This document shows, one piece after another, positions 51,250 through 63,378 of a DNA stretch of 64,000 bases. Position 1 is the first letter of the stretch, and each line of letters starts with the position of its first letter. The DNA comes from Cymodocea nodosa (Eukaryota; Streptophyta; Magnoliopsida; Alismatales; Cymodoceaceae): assembly GCA_036874045.1 (NCBI GenBank), contig JAZBRI010000003.1, forward strand, positions 1,252,501 through 1,316,500. Direction: 5' to 3'. The notes under the pieces are model-generated. The model had not been told where the DNA came from, ran no database searches, and worked only from the letters and a program-made list of their open reading frames with translations. The translations under genes and the position numbers were made by a program.

Positions 51250-53085
51250 CGACGAGGTGGTTCAGGAGCTGGTATTGGTTTGGCATCATCACGTGAAAAC
51301 TAACACATTACCATGTTTCTTAAATAGAAAGCTATAATTTTTTGTAATTGATATGGCAACTTAATCATTAGATTTAACAGGCGAAAAAAAAGTTTAGTCA
51401 TTAAAATAGATTACCATGATTCTACCGGCCAGTGGCCAATCTGTTCGAACGATGATTCACTTAAAATTATTTTATCATTTTCTAAATTAAATTCTTCTGT
51501 GCAATCAGAACCTTCAAATGCGTAACGAAAAGTGAAGAGAAGATCGGGTTTTCATAGAAAAATCAAAGACACGCAAAAGTTTCTTGTCTGTAGGTTTAAT
51601 TTCTTCCCTCTAATTCTGGAAAAAAGACTCTAGCGGTGAAATTGGAGTCTTTCCTACGTATTCTTTAAATTTTAAGCATTCAATCATATCAATGGTCATG
51701 CTACAAATTATCAAACCTTCGTTTCCGATCCCGAGAACTCTACATCGTTTTCGGTTTAAAAATGTTACAGAACATTAGCACCGATGAAATCTTTAACATG
51801 CATCGTTACACCAAGGATGAATCACATTTTTCACTGCAAACAAGGAAAACCACAACCAAAATCATTTAGGATGAGAGGAATACCTTCAAAGATAAGGGTA
51901 GCTCACAACTCCCTTTGCCATCTATTTCCACGATATCCACGCTCGTTGACGCCTACACGACCACCACAGCAACCCCTCACGCTTATCAAACCTTCCCTCC
52001 GTAAAAATCCTTCACCTCTTTCCCATAGCCAAATAATCTCGTTAACATATGGTGGTTGGTTCTCACGTTTCAATATAAAACCCTGCCATTGATCTCCTCC
52101 ATCAAGATCAAATGATTATCATATATTCACACAAGGTGGCGACACTAGGCTTATTCCCAATGGCGCCACTAGAGTCTCCAGCCTACTCTAATTTTTATTT
52201 AAGTTTCCTTCTTTTTAAAACTTGCTCTTGGCTTGATCTATTTGATATCCTACTATACAAATCACCACCATTAAAAAGGAAGAAAATAACCTTCTAACCG
52301 GTATTTAGTTGTGATGTCAGAAATCTAGATTCTATTTTCAAGACATTATTCTTGATATCTTCAGGGTGGACAAGCTGCTGCAATTGTTTCTAACAACCTG
52401 GACAACAATCAACCGAGGGTCCTTAGGCCCAGTGTTGTCCGGAGAAACAACCTGCAAGGATGTAACGGTAGGAATATTCTTTGTATTCCTTGTCCGAAAA
52501 TGTTTTCTAGAATTATTTATTGTAAATCTATTTAAGCATAGCATTGTATCAATGCAAGACAAGCTCTTCACGGCTACAACACTTTGAGTCTCATAAAACT
52601 TATGTGATTTCTTTCTTTATTATAATCCATAATGACAAAATTACTGTATGTTAAGAGGTCTCTAGCCTTCTAATAGCTCAAACATGAAGTTGAGCTGCTC
52701 TAGATTCCAGCAAGACATCACAATGGCAATGCTGAAGTTGTTTTTCCTAGTCCTATGCAAAGAAGAAATATAGGTAACACCACAATAATTCAGTTGAACA
52801 AAGATAACGATATTCATATTTTCCACCAAGATTTGACTCCCAATAGATGCAAAAACAACTACTACTATCAAAAAAAAGAAAAATAGGCATCACTGAAGTC
52901 AGATTTCAAATAAAAGATGGAGAGGAGGATAAAAGGACCACAATTACAAGAGGAAGAAACCCAAATTGCCAAAAATTGCTTTAGCAAAGGAAAAGCTATA
53001 GGAAGGGATTCTTGCAGTCTCATATAAGTGAATCAGAAGAATAATTTAAACTGTTAAAAAAGATAAACTTATCACAATTTTACTT
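51250..53085. other. intergenic: PPR 5' flank and BLOS1 3' flank
   Basis: An open frame at 51784-52092 (+) has no recognisable domain. A 103-nt exon-like open segment at 52365-52467 is flanked by AG and GT (see findings). No other feature is supported. Confidence 0.45.
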
Positions 53086-56054
53086 TCAGGCCTTGTGAAT
53101 ATTGCAAAGAGCAGCATTGATACTTCTGCAATCATAATCCATAACCTTCATCCAGTTCTCAAAGTCTCCAATCTCCTATACAATCACAAGGTGGTGGAAA
53201 GGATGAGATGAATGATCATATTTCTACACTGTCATCATTTATTGCATTCAAACTTTATGAAGTCATGTCAAGAAAAGAGTGGGATGATACTTACTGAGTC
53301 GATAAGTATCACCCAAAGAGGTTTACAAGAAAAAGTTCAAATATACTCTAACAAAAAGAAATCTACACCATAGGAAAAGCCACATGGATCTCATCACCAG
53401 AAACTTTTGCTGTTCAAGAATCTCCCTTGTGTTGAGATTATGACCTTCAAAAATTATCTTCTTATGCCGTAACCAAATAGACCACAACCATGTGTGAATA
53501 TCTAACATTAAAAGATGTTTTTCCTTCGTTCACTTCCTTTTACATATCTTGGCAGTTGGCAGCTTCCTCCCAAAAACTTTCAGTTAGGAGCCCACTGTTA
53601 CTGTTACCAATAAAGTTGCTGTGCATTTCCTTTGGCATATCTTAGCAACAAAGTTATTGCCAGCAATCCTCTCCTTGATTTTTTTTAGCAGTCCTTTCCT
53701 TGATTATTCATGTTTTACAGCAGATCATTTTAGTTTATTAATATTATCATGCATATCTTAATTTTTTATTCCTATTAGTGATTTTTGGTATGTGCAGTAT
53801 TTCTTTTTGGATTTGTTTTTATATTTTGATATGGTAAGAAATGTTTAGATAGCATACGATCTCAATGACAACAACAAGAGAATTTTGAACAAGCAGTGCA
53901 TTTTATTGAGATTGAGTGTCACTGATTCAATAAGGTGAGTATTGTTTTTCTTAATTTTTGAAACATTATTTTGTATTTTAAATAATTTTTTATACTTCAT
54001 CACATTAGTTTCAAAGTAAATTGTGTTTTCAATATCATAAAATGCTTAATAAATTAATTTTAATTATTCCCAAAAATGTATTATTTATAACTTTAGTTTG
54101 TTCTGAAAATTCACAATTTTTGGCCAATCTTGGATATATGTGATTTTACCAAACTTCCGGTAACTTTCCGCTTGACATGTTTCCTTTTTCTTAAAACTGA
54201 AGTTTCAGATGAAATTGAAGTTGAATTCATTAGATCAGATTGATTGTAATACACCAGTTCTTTATCTGGACCAAGTTTCCATAATTTTCCCAAATCATTG
54301 ATGAATGCAAAAAAAAATTCCTTGATAAGTAGGAAGTACAAATTCTTCTAAATATACATCACACCCATGCCTAACATGTATTAGATACGACGTGACTATG
54401 ATTCTCCAAGATTCTTTTGAACAGGTCACATGACAAGTCTGGGGTATTTCTAGCAAAACATAAATTGAACTCTATTCTAATGCAACATAAACTTGTTAGA
54501 AACATAACATAGATTTGATAGGATATTTTTCTAGTTGTACATTACTAAACAGCTAATGTGATAAGTTTTATGATATTTTTAAGAAAATTCTATGATACTC
54601 ATGACCATTTTCATAATATATAACTCACTTTTGTTAGTTACAAATTCTTATCTTTGGGTGTAGATCTTACCATTTCTATATTTGAATTAATTGACAAGAT
54701 TTAAAGATTTTGGCATCCATGAAAATTTATTATACCCCTAAGGGTACCATACACTTTATTGTCTATGCATATTTTATTGTTACACGATCATGACATGTAT
54801 GACTGCCTATTTTATTGTGATTTCAAGTCTTTAAATGTTTATATTTAAATATGTTATTTATTTAATGTCATATCCAAGCCATTTATATCTTGAATTTTAG
54901 AAAATCAATGAATTTTCAAATCCAAATCATGTCAAATCTGAATCATTGAATTTTATTGGCGCTTACTAGCTTATACAATGGTTGTTCAAAATGTTAAGAA
55001 GCAGATTTTCTATGCAAACTGCAGGTCATTTACAACTTAAATTAGTACAAAGATATTAAAAACTTGCAGTTTGTGAAAAACAAATACCAGAAGTAATCAA
55101 AACTGCAGACGTATGTAACATATTAATGAGTGGATGATAAGAAAGCCATTAATATAACAAAATAAAACTCACCTTTAAAGCAGAATTAAGTGCTTGAGAA
55201 GCAGCGAGCCACCGATTTGTTTGCTTTGTGTACCGCATGATAGTGTTGAGTAGTGCTCTTGTTTCAAGTTCGATGCGCTTTTCGTTGATGAAAGATGCTT
55301 CAACCCCACTATTTATACTATCAACAAGGAGTTCAGAGACACGTACTGCTGTCTTCAAAGCATCTTTCTTTGCCTTATCTGAGAAATTTTGAGTGGTTAA
55401 ACCATTAATATCTTGATTTCTGTTTTAAGTCGCATATGACTTAAGATATGCTAGTTGTTCCCACATCTGTTAATAATGAATTTGGTGTAACATTTATTTT
55501 CTAAACAAAAAAGATCAAAAAACATTTGGCTGGCATATTGTACAGTATCAAGTTAAAGAGGAATTCAATTTTGTTTGTTTTCTCGTAAGCTTCAGCAACA
55601 AGCTATTGCGGAATGTGCACAATTGAATTGCAATTGTGAAAGCATACTTTAACTTAGCTAATTTAACAATTTCAGAGAGTATGAGAAGACAAAAATATAA
55701 AAACTAGAGAAATTTAAATCTAAAATGATGAGAAATGATGTTAAATTGTTAATAGATAAAATTATATTACCCGACCGAAGCTTTTCGCACACTTTGTGAT
55801 TTAAAACATCTATAACTTGAATACAAGAATTAAACAAAATACTCCGTTCAGTTGTATGGATCTAACAAAGCTTCTTCTAGGGTACATGTTATACGCTAGC
55901 ACAAAGAAGCAAGAAAATGCGAAGGAGGGAAAGGGAGACATGAACGCAGACCCGTCCTTTCTCGAGCAAGCATGGAGGCGTGCTGGTGCTCCTGGACCAT
56001 CCGGAGCAGCGATTCCTCCAGTCCTCCGCCGGCTTCCGTCTTCGCTTTCTCCAT
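53086..56054 (-). CDS. BLOS1: BLOC-1 subunit 1 (BLOS1/GCN5L1 family), 132 aa, three exons
   Basis: BLOS1 is a small coiled-coil subunit of the BLOC-1 complex. In plants it acts in endosome-to-vacuole transport and is reported to affect PIN auxin carriers. Exons are 56054-55952, 55378-55173 and 53175-53086; phases join (103, 206 and 90 nt including stop) with GT/AG borders. The order fits the family: LLRMVQEHQHASMLARERTD, KAKKDALKTAVRVSELLVDS, INEKRIELETRALLNTIMRY, KQTNRWLAASQALNSALKE, IGDFENWMKVMDYDCRSINA and the end CNIHKA. It is almost entirely helical. The start chosen (MEKAKTEAGGGLEESL) lacks a closer alternative in frame; an upstream out-of-frame ATG at 56086 overlaps it. It is divergent from the VTI SNARE gene. 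Confidence 0.92.
53280..53710 (-). mobile_element. possible L1-type LINE tail fragment in BLOS1 intron 2
   Basis: The minus strand at 53508-53323 reads LDIHTWLWSIWLRHKKIIF, EGHNLN and so on. This resembles the [W]x[LI]WxxRNxxIF stretch found after the zinc-binding RT region in plant L1 LINEs. Similar but weaker text (KKIKERIAG) lies upstream near 53690. It is frameshifted and short, so the call is tentative. Confidence 0.4.
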
Positions 56055-57153
56055 ACCATCCAATCCACGACCGCTAGAGTCCCCATCTGTAGTCGGTGCG
56101 GTACCGGAATAGATGAAAAAAAAAAAATTAATAGGTTATTTTCTTTTTTTTTTAAAGATTAGATAATTATAAATATATAACAAAATTTTACTTAAATTAA
56201 ATAAGCATTTCTTCTTCGTCTAGATGTCTTGAAATTGATTATTTATTGTTAAGTTTTGATCATGTAATTTTAAATAAAAATATTAATAAATATAATTTAG
56301 ATTATGTTAAAATTTTAATAAATAATAGACTATACTATAGATTAACTAATTATATAACTTTTAAGAATGTTTTTTGTTTTTAATCACACGTCAATGTCAT
56401 TTTAAAAATTATATTTACTTTCATATTATTATATCTTTATCATCGATACTTTAGTCATAATTAACTTATTAATTATATACAAATTTAATAAATATTTGAT
56501 GAGTATTATATTTCTTTTTAACGAAATTTAACCGCGACATATTCTTTTAATACTTACGTTACAATGTTCTTGCAGTAGAAAATGTTTCTTTCCAAAATTT
56601 AATTCTACTTGTACGCTTAGTTGATCATAATATACTTTAATATTAATATTTTTATAATGACAATTCCTACTATAAATAGTAATATAATTTAAATTTTTTT
56701 ATAATATCTGTATATTAAAATTGCTTGTTCGCGAACAGACGGCCCAGAGCGAACGACGATCCTCCTCTTTCGGTGAGTGCCATCGCTGTACGTCTCCTTG
56801 CGCTGCTCACCACCACCTCCGCCCCCCAATCGGCGTCGCGTACGCGATCGACCTCCGCCTCTCCCCAAAATCAAATTTCCCTTCTTCCTCACCCGCAAAA
56901 TCGGAATTATCACCTTCTGCTTGCTATTCATCCATTATTCCCATCCTTGCTCGTTCATCTCATAGCCCTAGCTTTCTTCCAGGTTTGCTCTTAAGTTTCT
57001 GCTTTGAAATCTGCACTCGTCGTTGTGTCTCGTATTCAATTGCTTGCCGATTAACCCGTCGTGCAGTTACAATGTCTTTTGAGTCATGATTTCGATTTTT
57101 TGACGATTCAGTTACATATTTCTGAGGTCAGCAGACAACCGCAATCAGCAAGG
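56055..57153. promoter_or_regulatory. shared divergent upstream region of BLOS1 (-) and VTI SNARE (+)
   Basis: The two start codons point away from each other, 1.1 kb apart. The ends are GC-rich and transcript-like (about 56055-56110 and 56740-57070); the centre (56110-56720) is very AT-rich. On the VTI side, a GTGAGT donor (about 56774) and the AGs near 56981 and 57066 could bound a 5'-UTR intron. Two tiny frames precede the VTI start: MSFES (57072-57089) and MISIF (57086-57103). No TATA box was fixed. Confidence 0.5.
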
Positions 57154-60100
57154 ATGACCGTAGTCTACGAAACCTACGAGCGCCAGTACTGCGAGCTCTC
57201 CGCTTCTCTCTCTAAGAAATGCACTTCTGTTGTTCTGCTTGATGGAGGTACCTCCCAATTTATCATATATGATATTCCTATTGGAATCTATTGAAAATTT
57301 TACCACTTTTCCTTTACCGTTTCAGAGCAGAAGAAGCAGAAAATTTCAGAAATAAAATCTGGCATGGACAATGCTGAGTCGTTGGTACTCATCCCATTCA
57401 ATCTTTGTGACGATCTTGATGTTTATGGAAATTTTCCTTACTTTTATGTTATATTTTCGATTTTATTGTCGTAGATTCGCAAGATGGATCTTGAAGCTCG
57501 AAGTTTGCAGCCAAGTATTAAAGCAGCACTTCTTGCGAAGTTGAGAGAATATAAATCCGATCTCAACAATTTGAAAAGTGAAGTTAAGAGACTTACAACC
57601 GGTAATGCTAGTCAGAGTACGAGAGAAGAGTTACTGGAGTCAGGAATGGCTGATGTTCACTCGGTAAATTGACAGATGTTACCTTTTTAAATCTATTATT
57701 ATGCACGCTTTTAATTTTTGCAGATAAAATATTGATGATTAATCTTTCCAAATGTTCTTCGTATGACATTTGGCATGGGAATGCTTTTGGAGATTTTCTG
57801 ACTTGCATCCATTGAATATAAATAAAATGCACATTTTTTAAGTGGTAATCCTTTTTTTGATTTGCATCTAAACTTTCTTTATTTTCAATACCATCTTATC
57901 CCTTATAATAAAGGTAATAAGAATTTGTTATTTCCTTTTTGGAATTCTAGTAATAGCTTTATGATATTGCAGATTACTATCATATCCTTAAAATTTCAGA
58001 TTTACCTGATTAATCTTAATCATAATTAAATAAAGGTATCGAAATGGGAAACACTAATCAATTTTGCATTCATATATAAAAAGCATGTTCATGCAAACTG
58101 AAATTTAACAGATAAAAGCATTCTTGAAGTACAATTGATAAACTTCCTAGGCTTCATTTACGGATACAGACAGTAGAAATCTAATGGAGTTCAGTGCTTT
58201 TGCATAGTTAACCCCATGATTCTGGCTAAAACCTCAAGCAATCAATTAAGCCTGTACCTAACTATTGTGTCATTTGATTTATGTTTGGAAGTGTATACCT
58301 ATCTGTAATTTGACTATACTATTATTTTCAAGTTGGGGCACCAATTCCTAGTGCCATGTAATGTGAATGCTGGTGTCTTGTCCATCACTATCTTCCATTA
58401 AGGAAAGAATAGGGCTTTTTGATAGTTCCTAGGTACACACTTTGATAAAAGAGACAACAAATCTATGGAATGTAAGAGTGTTATCCTAGGATGCAAAATG
58501 AGAAATAGGATGAGTTGTGCATGTTTTTTGACCCTTTCTTGATGCAATGGAAAGCTTAGTAGACTTTGGTGGTGTTGGTGGAGGATTTACATCCATGGTC
58601 AAGGATTGGTCGAGTGTAGAGGATGGTTGTGTTCCCTAGTGCTTGTGATCTACCTGCAAAGGACGAGGATTCTTCAACTATAGGTGTATAGAATCATCTC
58701 CTGTGGACTTATTAGGCTCTTTGGTTCTATTTATGGATGGTAATGGAGTAGCATGGAGTAGGGGAACACTCTTTATTCGACCATCCATAGAATTAAGACT
58801 CAAAAAACATAATATCTCGAACACAAGATAATATGAGGGTGGAAACAATAGTGTCATTGTTGTCTTTGTGAATACTCAACAACAATGCACTAAAAGGACT
58901 TTGGAAGATAACTTATCAAGACATGGAGACCAGTTAGTGAACAAAAATGCTACACCCAAACACTTTAGAAGGGAGAGAGAAAAGTTCTGAGCTAGGGCAA
59001 AGTATTCTCAAAGGAGTTTCTCCTCCTAAAGGAGCAAAAGACACTCTATTGATTAAATAGGATGCAATCAACACGGCATTAAATCATAAGTACCATAGAA
59101 CTTTCATGTAAATCATGAGAAGATGGGCAACATTGAGAATATGTTAATGTTTATGTTTAGAAACACTATTTTGTTGTAAAGTTTAAGCACAGGTGATTAG
59201 GTGTACCATTCCTAAAGAATCAAAATGAGCTTGAATAGCATGAGTGAACTCTAAGACATTATCAATGTTAACAATGATTAATTAAGATTTAGACATCATC
59301 TATTTATTTGTATGGTACATAAGAAGGTTTTCCACAGTTACCAAGTAGGTTATTCTTGGAACTATGCAGGCATCTGCTGATCAAAGAGGAAGATTACTTG
59401 TTGCAACTGAAAGACTAAACAAATCAAGTGATAGAATCAGAGAAGGTAGAAGAACCATGTTGGAGACTGAAGAACTTGGTGTTTCACTTCTTCAGGATCT
59501 TCACCAGCAACGCCAATCTCTGTTGCATGCAAATGATACTGTAAGCATTTGTATTTGTGTATATTAAAAAAGTTACTGCTTACATTGCCCTCTTACTGGT
59601 TCTTTATATGTTTTTAATTGATTGAGCTTAGAATGAGTGCTAAAAGAATCCACCGTTGACTGGAAACATGATCTAGTATTTAGAACACTTCGATATAAAT
59701 CTCTCAAATGAGAAAAAACTATTTCTACAAGCTTGCCTGCAAGGCTAAAACATACGGAAATCAATCTTTGACAAAAAAAAGAGAAGTGGATTAAGCTTGG
59801 GAGCCCCACTCTTCAAACTTAAAGTAATTTTCTTGTTCCTCTCATTTCATGAAATAGATTGCACTAATGTCCAAATAGAAAGCCTGGACTATCTTCCCTT
59901 CAACCTGCACATCCAACAATCATCTACATGGTTATCAAGACACTAGCATTACTCATACCTTTTATGCATTAGGCATCATAAGAAATCTAAAATATAGCAT
60001 TTTTCCTAGGTTTTTTATGTTTATATTTCAATCACCAGTGGATATATCTGTTGACTCATCTTTATACTCAAATATTAATGCATTTAAAATAAAGGATCAT

Positions 60101-63100
60101 TAAACAAAAAAATTAGGGTGATTTTTGAATATGTAAAAGAAAACAGAAGTATCATATGGCTACAAGGAATCAGCTACAAGGGAGGATTTTACCTGACCCT
60201 TGGCTGATCCAAGGGATGGTAAGAAAAACAATAGTGGTTTTCTTTTTGGCCGGTATTTTTCTTACAACATTTTTTTATTTTTTGAGTAAATTATTTTTCT
60301 GTCTTAGTAACATAATTGATGGATTTTATTTTAAGTAATGTTTTCTAGATCCTATAAATTTGGAATGAAAAACTGTTGACATAGACATGTTTTGCATACA
60401 ATTGTTTAGAGAGTTTTTAATTTGAAATGGAATACAGTGACATGGCCATTTTTTGTTATGATTAGTTTCTAGGTATGAATTTTCTATTTTGGTAGCCACT
60501 TATTCTTTAGAAATTTTTTTATCAAATCGTTTTTCCACTAGGAAACTTTTCTGGTGCCGACTTGATAACTTTACATGTGAACTATTGGATTTAATGGATG
60601 GTAAGGATTAAAATGAATGACAATGAAATCATAGATCCATTTAGTCCAGAGCATTTTAGTAGCTTAATCTCCCTCCACTGTTGTGCTCAAACTGCATTTG
60701 CAATCCTAACCGCAAGTAAAGAGTTTTATGTGTGTGTGTGTGTGTGTGTGTGTGTATTGGGGATCATAACTTTCTTTTTTTTTGATAATGATAATTTTTA
60801 CATTCATTAAAATTTGAATGTGATGGGACCTTCAATTACTACTGTTTCTAATCAACTGGGTTAGTACAGTTAGTTGTCGTAACCTCTTATTTTCACTTTG
60901 GGCACATCCTTTTATCATTTTCAAAGAAAAAACTTCTTATTTTCATTCCCTCCTCTCTAAGTAATCTCTCTCCCACAACAAATGTTCCTTTCCCCTCATT
61001 TTTCTAGCACACAGCCAACACATCCAAGGACCATCTTTGGGTCCTCATTTTTTGATAGTAGGCTAGGCCACCATCCTCATGTACGCTTTCATTTGTTCAC
61101 AACACCACCTTGCCCCCTTCGTTAGATAACACCAACATCACGACCTTCCACTTCTGTTCAAATAACACAACCATCCTCTCCCCTCCCTTACCCATAAGAG
61201 ACCACTAATGCTACAAGGCCTAATACAACACACCCACCCACCCCCCAACCCAACTTGCAAGTGCACCACCTCCCTCCCTCTCACACATCATCTGTTCTAT
61301 TAGCTCCCACTTTGTTTAACTTTTTAGTAACCCTTCTCCATGCCAACACCCTATACACCTTCATACCACACCACCCCTACACCTCCTTCACACCACAACT
61401 TCCCTGCCCACAGACCTAGAGAAATCCTTTCCATCTCTCATGGCCATCATCTTCCCTTTCACACACTCCTAAAAGACTCCCTTACATGATCATCCACCAC
61501 CTCACTTACCCCTACTTGTTACATGCACGTGCATGTCATACCACCACACGCACCACTCATGTTTACAATACCACCTGAAACACAACCACCGCCACTACCA
61601 CAAAAGCAACCATTGTCATATACAATGGTCACCAACAAAGGAATACTACCACAGAGCAACCATTGTCATCTACAAAACTTGGACTCAACTCTTGACTTCA
61701 CAACACCACATACCACAATCACTATTGTTTTCCATTCCTCACCATTGCTACAACCAATGACACCATTATCATGTGGCCATGACCTCCCTCCCTCCTTCAA
61801 ACCAACATCGCCCTTTTTTTTTCCTCTGCTTTTATTACAAATCCATAACACCCACTCATCTACTCTCCATCCCATTATGTCCATCACCACTCTCCCTCCT
61901 GTCCCTTCCGCCTCCATACCACCTTCAACCCTGACATTTGACTTTTGCACTTATCACCAACCTTCACACCATACCACCGCCATTGGCCAACTCTCCCTTA
62001 TCACATTGCAACTACCACCATCAAGCCTAACCTTATTTCATTCCTTCTCTCCACAACCAGGCATCAAACACACTCACCTTGTCACTCGTGCTTCTTCCTC
62101 CAACTCCCCTCACCATCGTCAGGAACAACACATCCTCTCCACCACTCCGCCACCACCCAACAAGGACCGTGAGCACTTTAGAAGCCTTGGGAGTGGAGGT
62201 GATGAAGCCTTCAGAGTGGAGTATCTTCATGTGTTCACCATTTTTAGCCATTAGATCTATGTGTAGTCTTTCTTTTGCAGTCATTGGATGACGACACCAT
62301 GCAATTTAGCTCTTGTTACCATCAGCTGCATTTTACCATATTTCTATTTAAATGAATTTCATGAATATGATAACTCTCATTGTAATGTTACTATTCTTAA
62401 ATTAGTGTCACCATTTGTCAATGTGGTAGAGTGAAACGTTATTTTCATGAAATATATTACCAATTTAATCATTTCAAATAATAAATAAATTAGTAATTGA
62501 AACGATGTACAAAATCTTAATATATTGATAGCATATTGAATAATCAATCAGTAGCAAGAAATAATATATAAAAAATGTTTAGTAATACTGATTTGGCTGA
62601 TAAGTACTTTCATACTACCACATTAGAATACTCTGGGGGTATCAACATAAAATGAAAGATGTTGACAGTGATCATCCTAACCGAAAATAGCCAAGATGAA
62701 TGATAATGCATAGCACTTGCGCAATCTAGACATGTAGGGTTGAGTGGAAGTCAAGCAACACTGGGGGATGGCATCATTGGACATGCAACCATGAGTATTA
62801 ACGTGAGTGCCATTGGATGTATATGTCGCAGCATGACAGTTTGAGTTGGATTGGTGAATTTCTGTTTTTATGCAAATTTCCATTTGGTAAACCAAAACTG
62901 AAACCATTTATTAGTTTACATGGGTGGTTTTTGTATGCTTTCATCTAGATCGGAGCTTATTGATGGAGCCGATTACCAAATATGTGCTATATATATGTGT
63001 AATATGTGTGTGCGCATAAACTGAGTTGAACATTTTTTCGACTGTCAACATGAAATTTTAAAAATGTCAGTCAAGTTTGTTCCTATTTCTTGTACCAAAC

Positions 63101-63378
63101 CCTGCTCAAAAGAAATATTAAACCAAACTAAACCATGGTGACTTCATGGTTGGAATAATCAGGGACATAAATATTATCGTAAGCTTTTTATTTCTTTTTT
63201 CTTACATCCTTTCCTTCCAATTCAGCTTCATGCTGTGGATAACAATGTCAGCAAGAGCAAAAGGATCCTCACTAGCATGTCGAGAAGGATGAACAAGAAC
63301 AAATGGATTATCGGTTCCATAATTGCTGTCCTAGTTGTGGCAATTCTTGTCATTCTTTATTTCAAGCTTGTCCGTTAG
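57154..63378 (+). CDS. VTI11: VTI1-type Qb-SNARE (VTI11-like), 221 aa, five exons
   Basis: This vesicle SNARE acts in trans-Golgi to prevacuole/vacuole fusion. Exons are 57154-57247, 57326-57384, 57475-57663, 59370-59540 and 63226-63378; phases join (94, 59, 189, 171 and 153 nt with stop). The N-terminal three-helix domain (about 1-95) has YERQYCELSASLSKKC, EQKKQKISEIKSGMDNAESL and LREYKSDLNNLKSEVKRL. The SNARE motif (about 130-195) has RRTMLETEELGVSLLQDLHQ and QRQSLLHANDTLHAVDNNV, with the layer glutamine in DLHQQR. A C-terminal anchor follows (WIIGSIIAVLVVAILVILYF), ending KLVR. Length equals Arabidopsis VTI11 as I recall it. VTI12/13 paralogues are possible; VTI11 is the nearest by wording. 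The chosen ATG is the first in frame. Confidence 0.93.
58540..59290 (-). mobile_element. Ty1/copia pol fragment (integrase region) in VTI intron 3
   Basis: Read on the minus strand, broken pieces match the C-terminal integrase part of copia pol: YLINR near 59050, the KVFGC block near 58960 and an MFFES-like block near 58800. No LTR, RT or gag accompanies it. It is antisense to the host gene, heavily broken and old. Confidence 0.6.
60729..60755. repeat. (TG)n microsatellite
   Basis: It has about 13 perfect TG units within VTI intron 4. Confidence 0.95.
60890..62240. repeat. G-poor, C/A/T-rich low-complexity block in VTI intron 4
   Basis: The plus strand here is almost free of G and full of ACCACC, CCCTCC and CACACC words, a marked strand bias not seen elsewhere in the window. 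It contains an open frame of 243 codons (61523-62254) that is mostly His, Pro, Thr and Ser with no domain. I take that frame to be a result of low stop-codon density. The block may be a decayed repeat or a degenerate microsatellite field. Confidence 0.55.

Noticed and set aside
50849-51292. 147-codon minus-strand frame overlapping the PPR start
   Set aside because: It is a shifted frame of the PPR N-terminal region. The PPR frame has repeats throughout, this one none.
61523-62254. 243-codon plus-strand open frame in VTI intron 4
   Set aside because: The translation is His/Pro/Thr/Ser low complexity caused by the G-poor sequence. It has no domain and lies within an intron of a well-supported gene.
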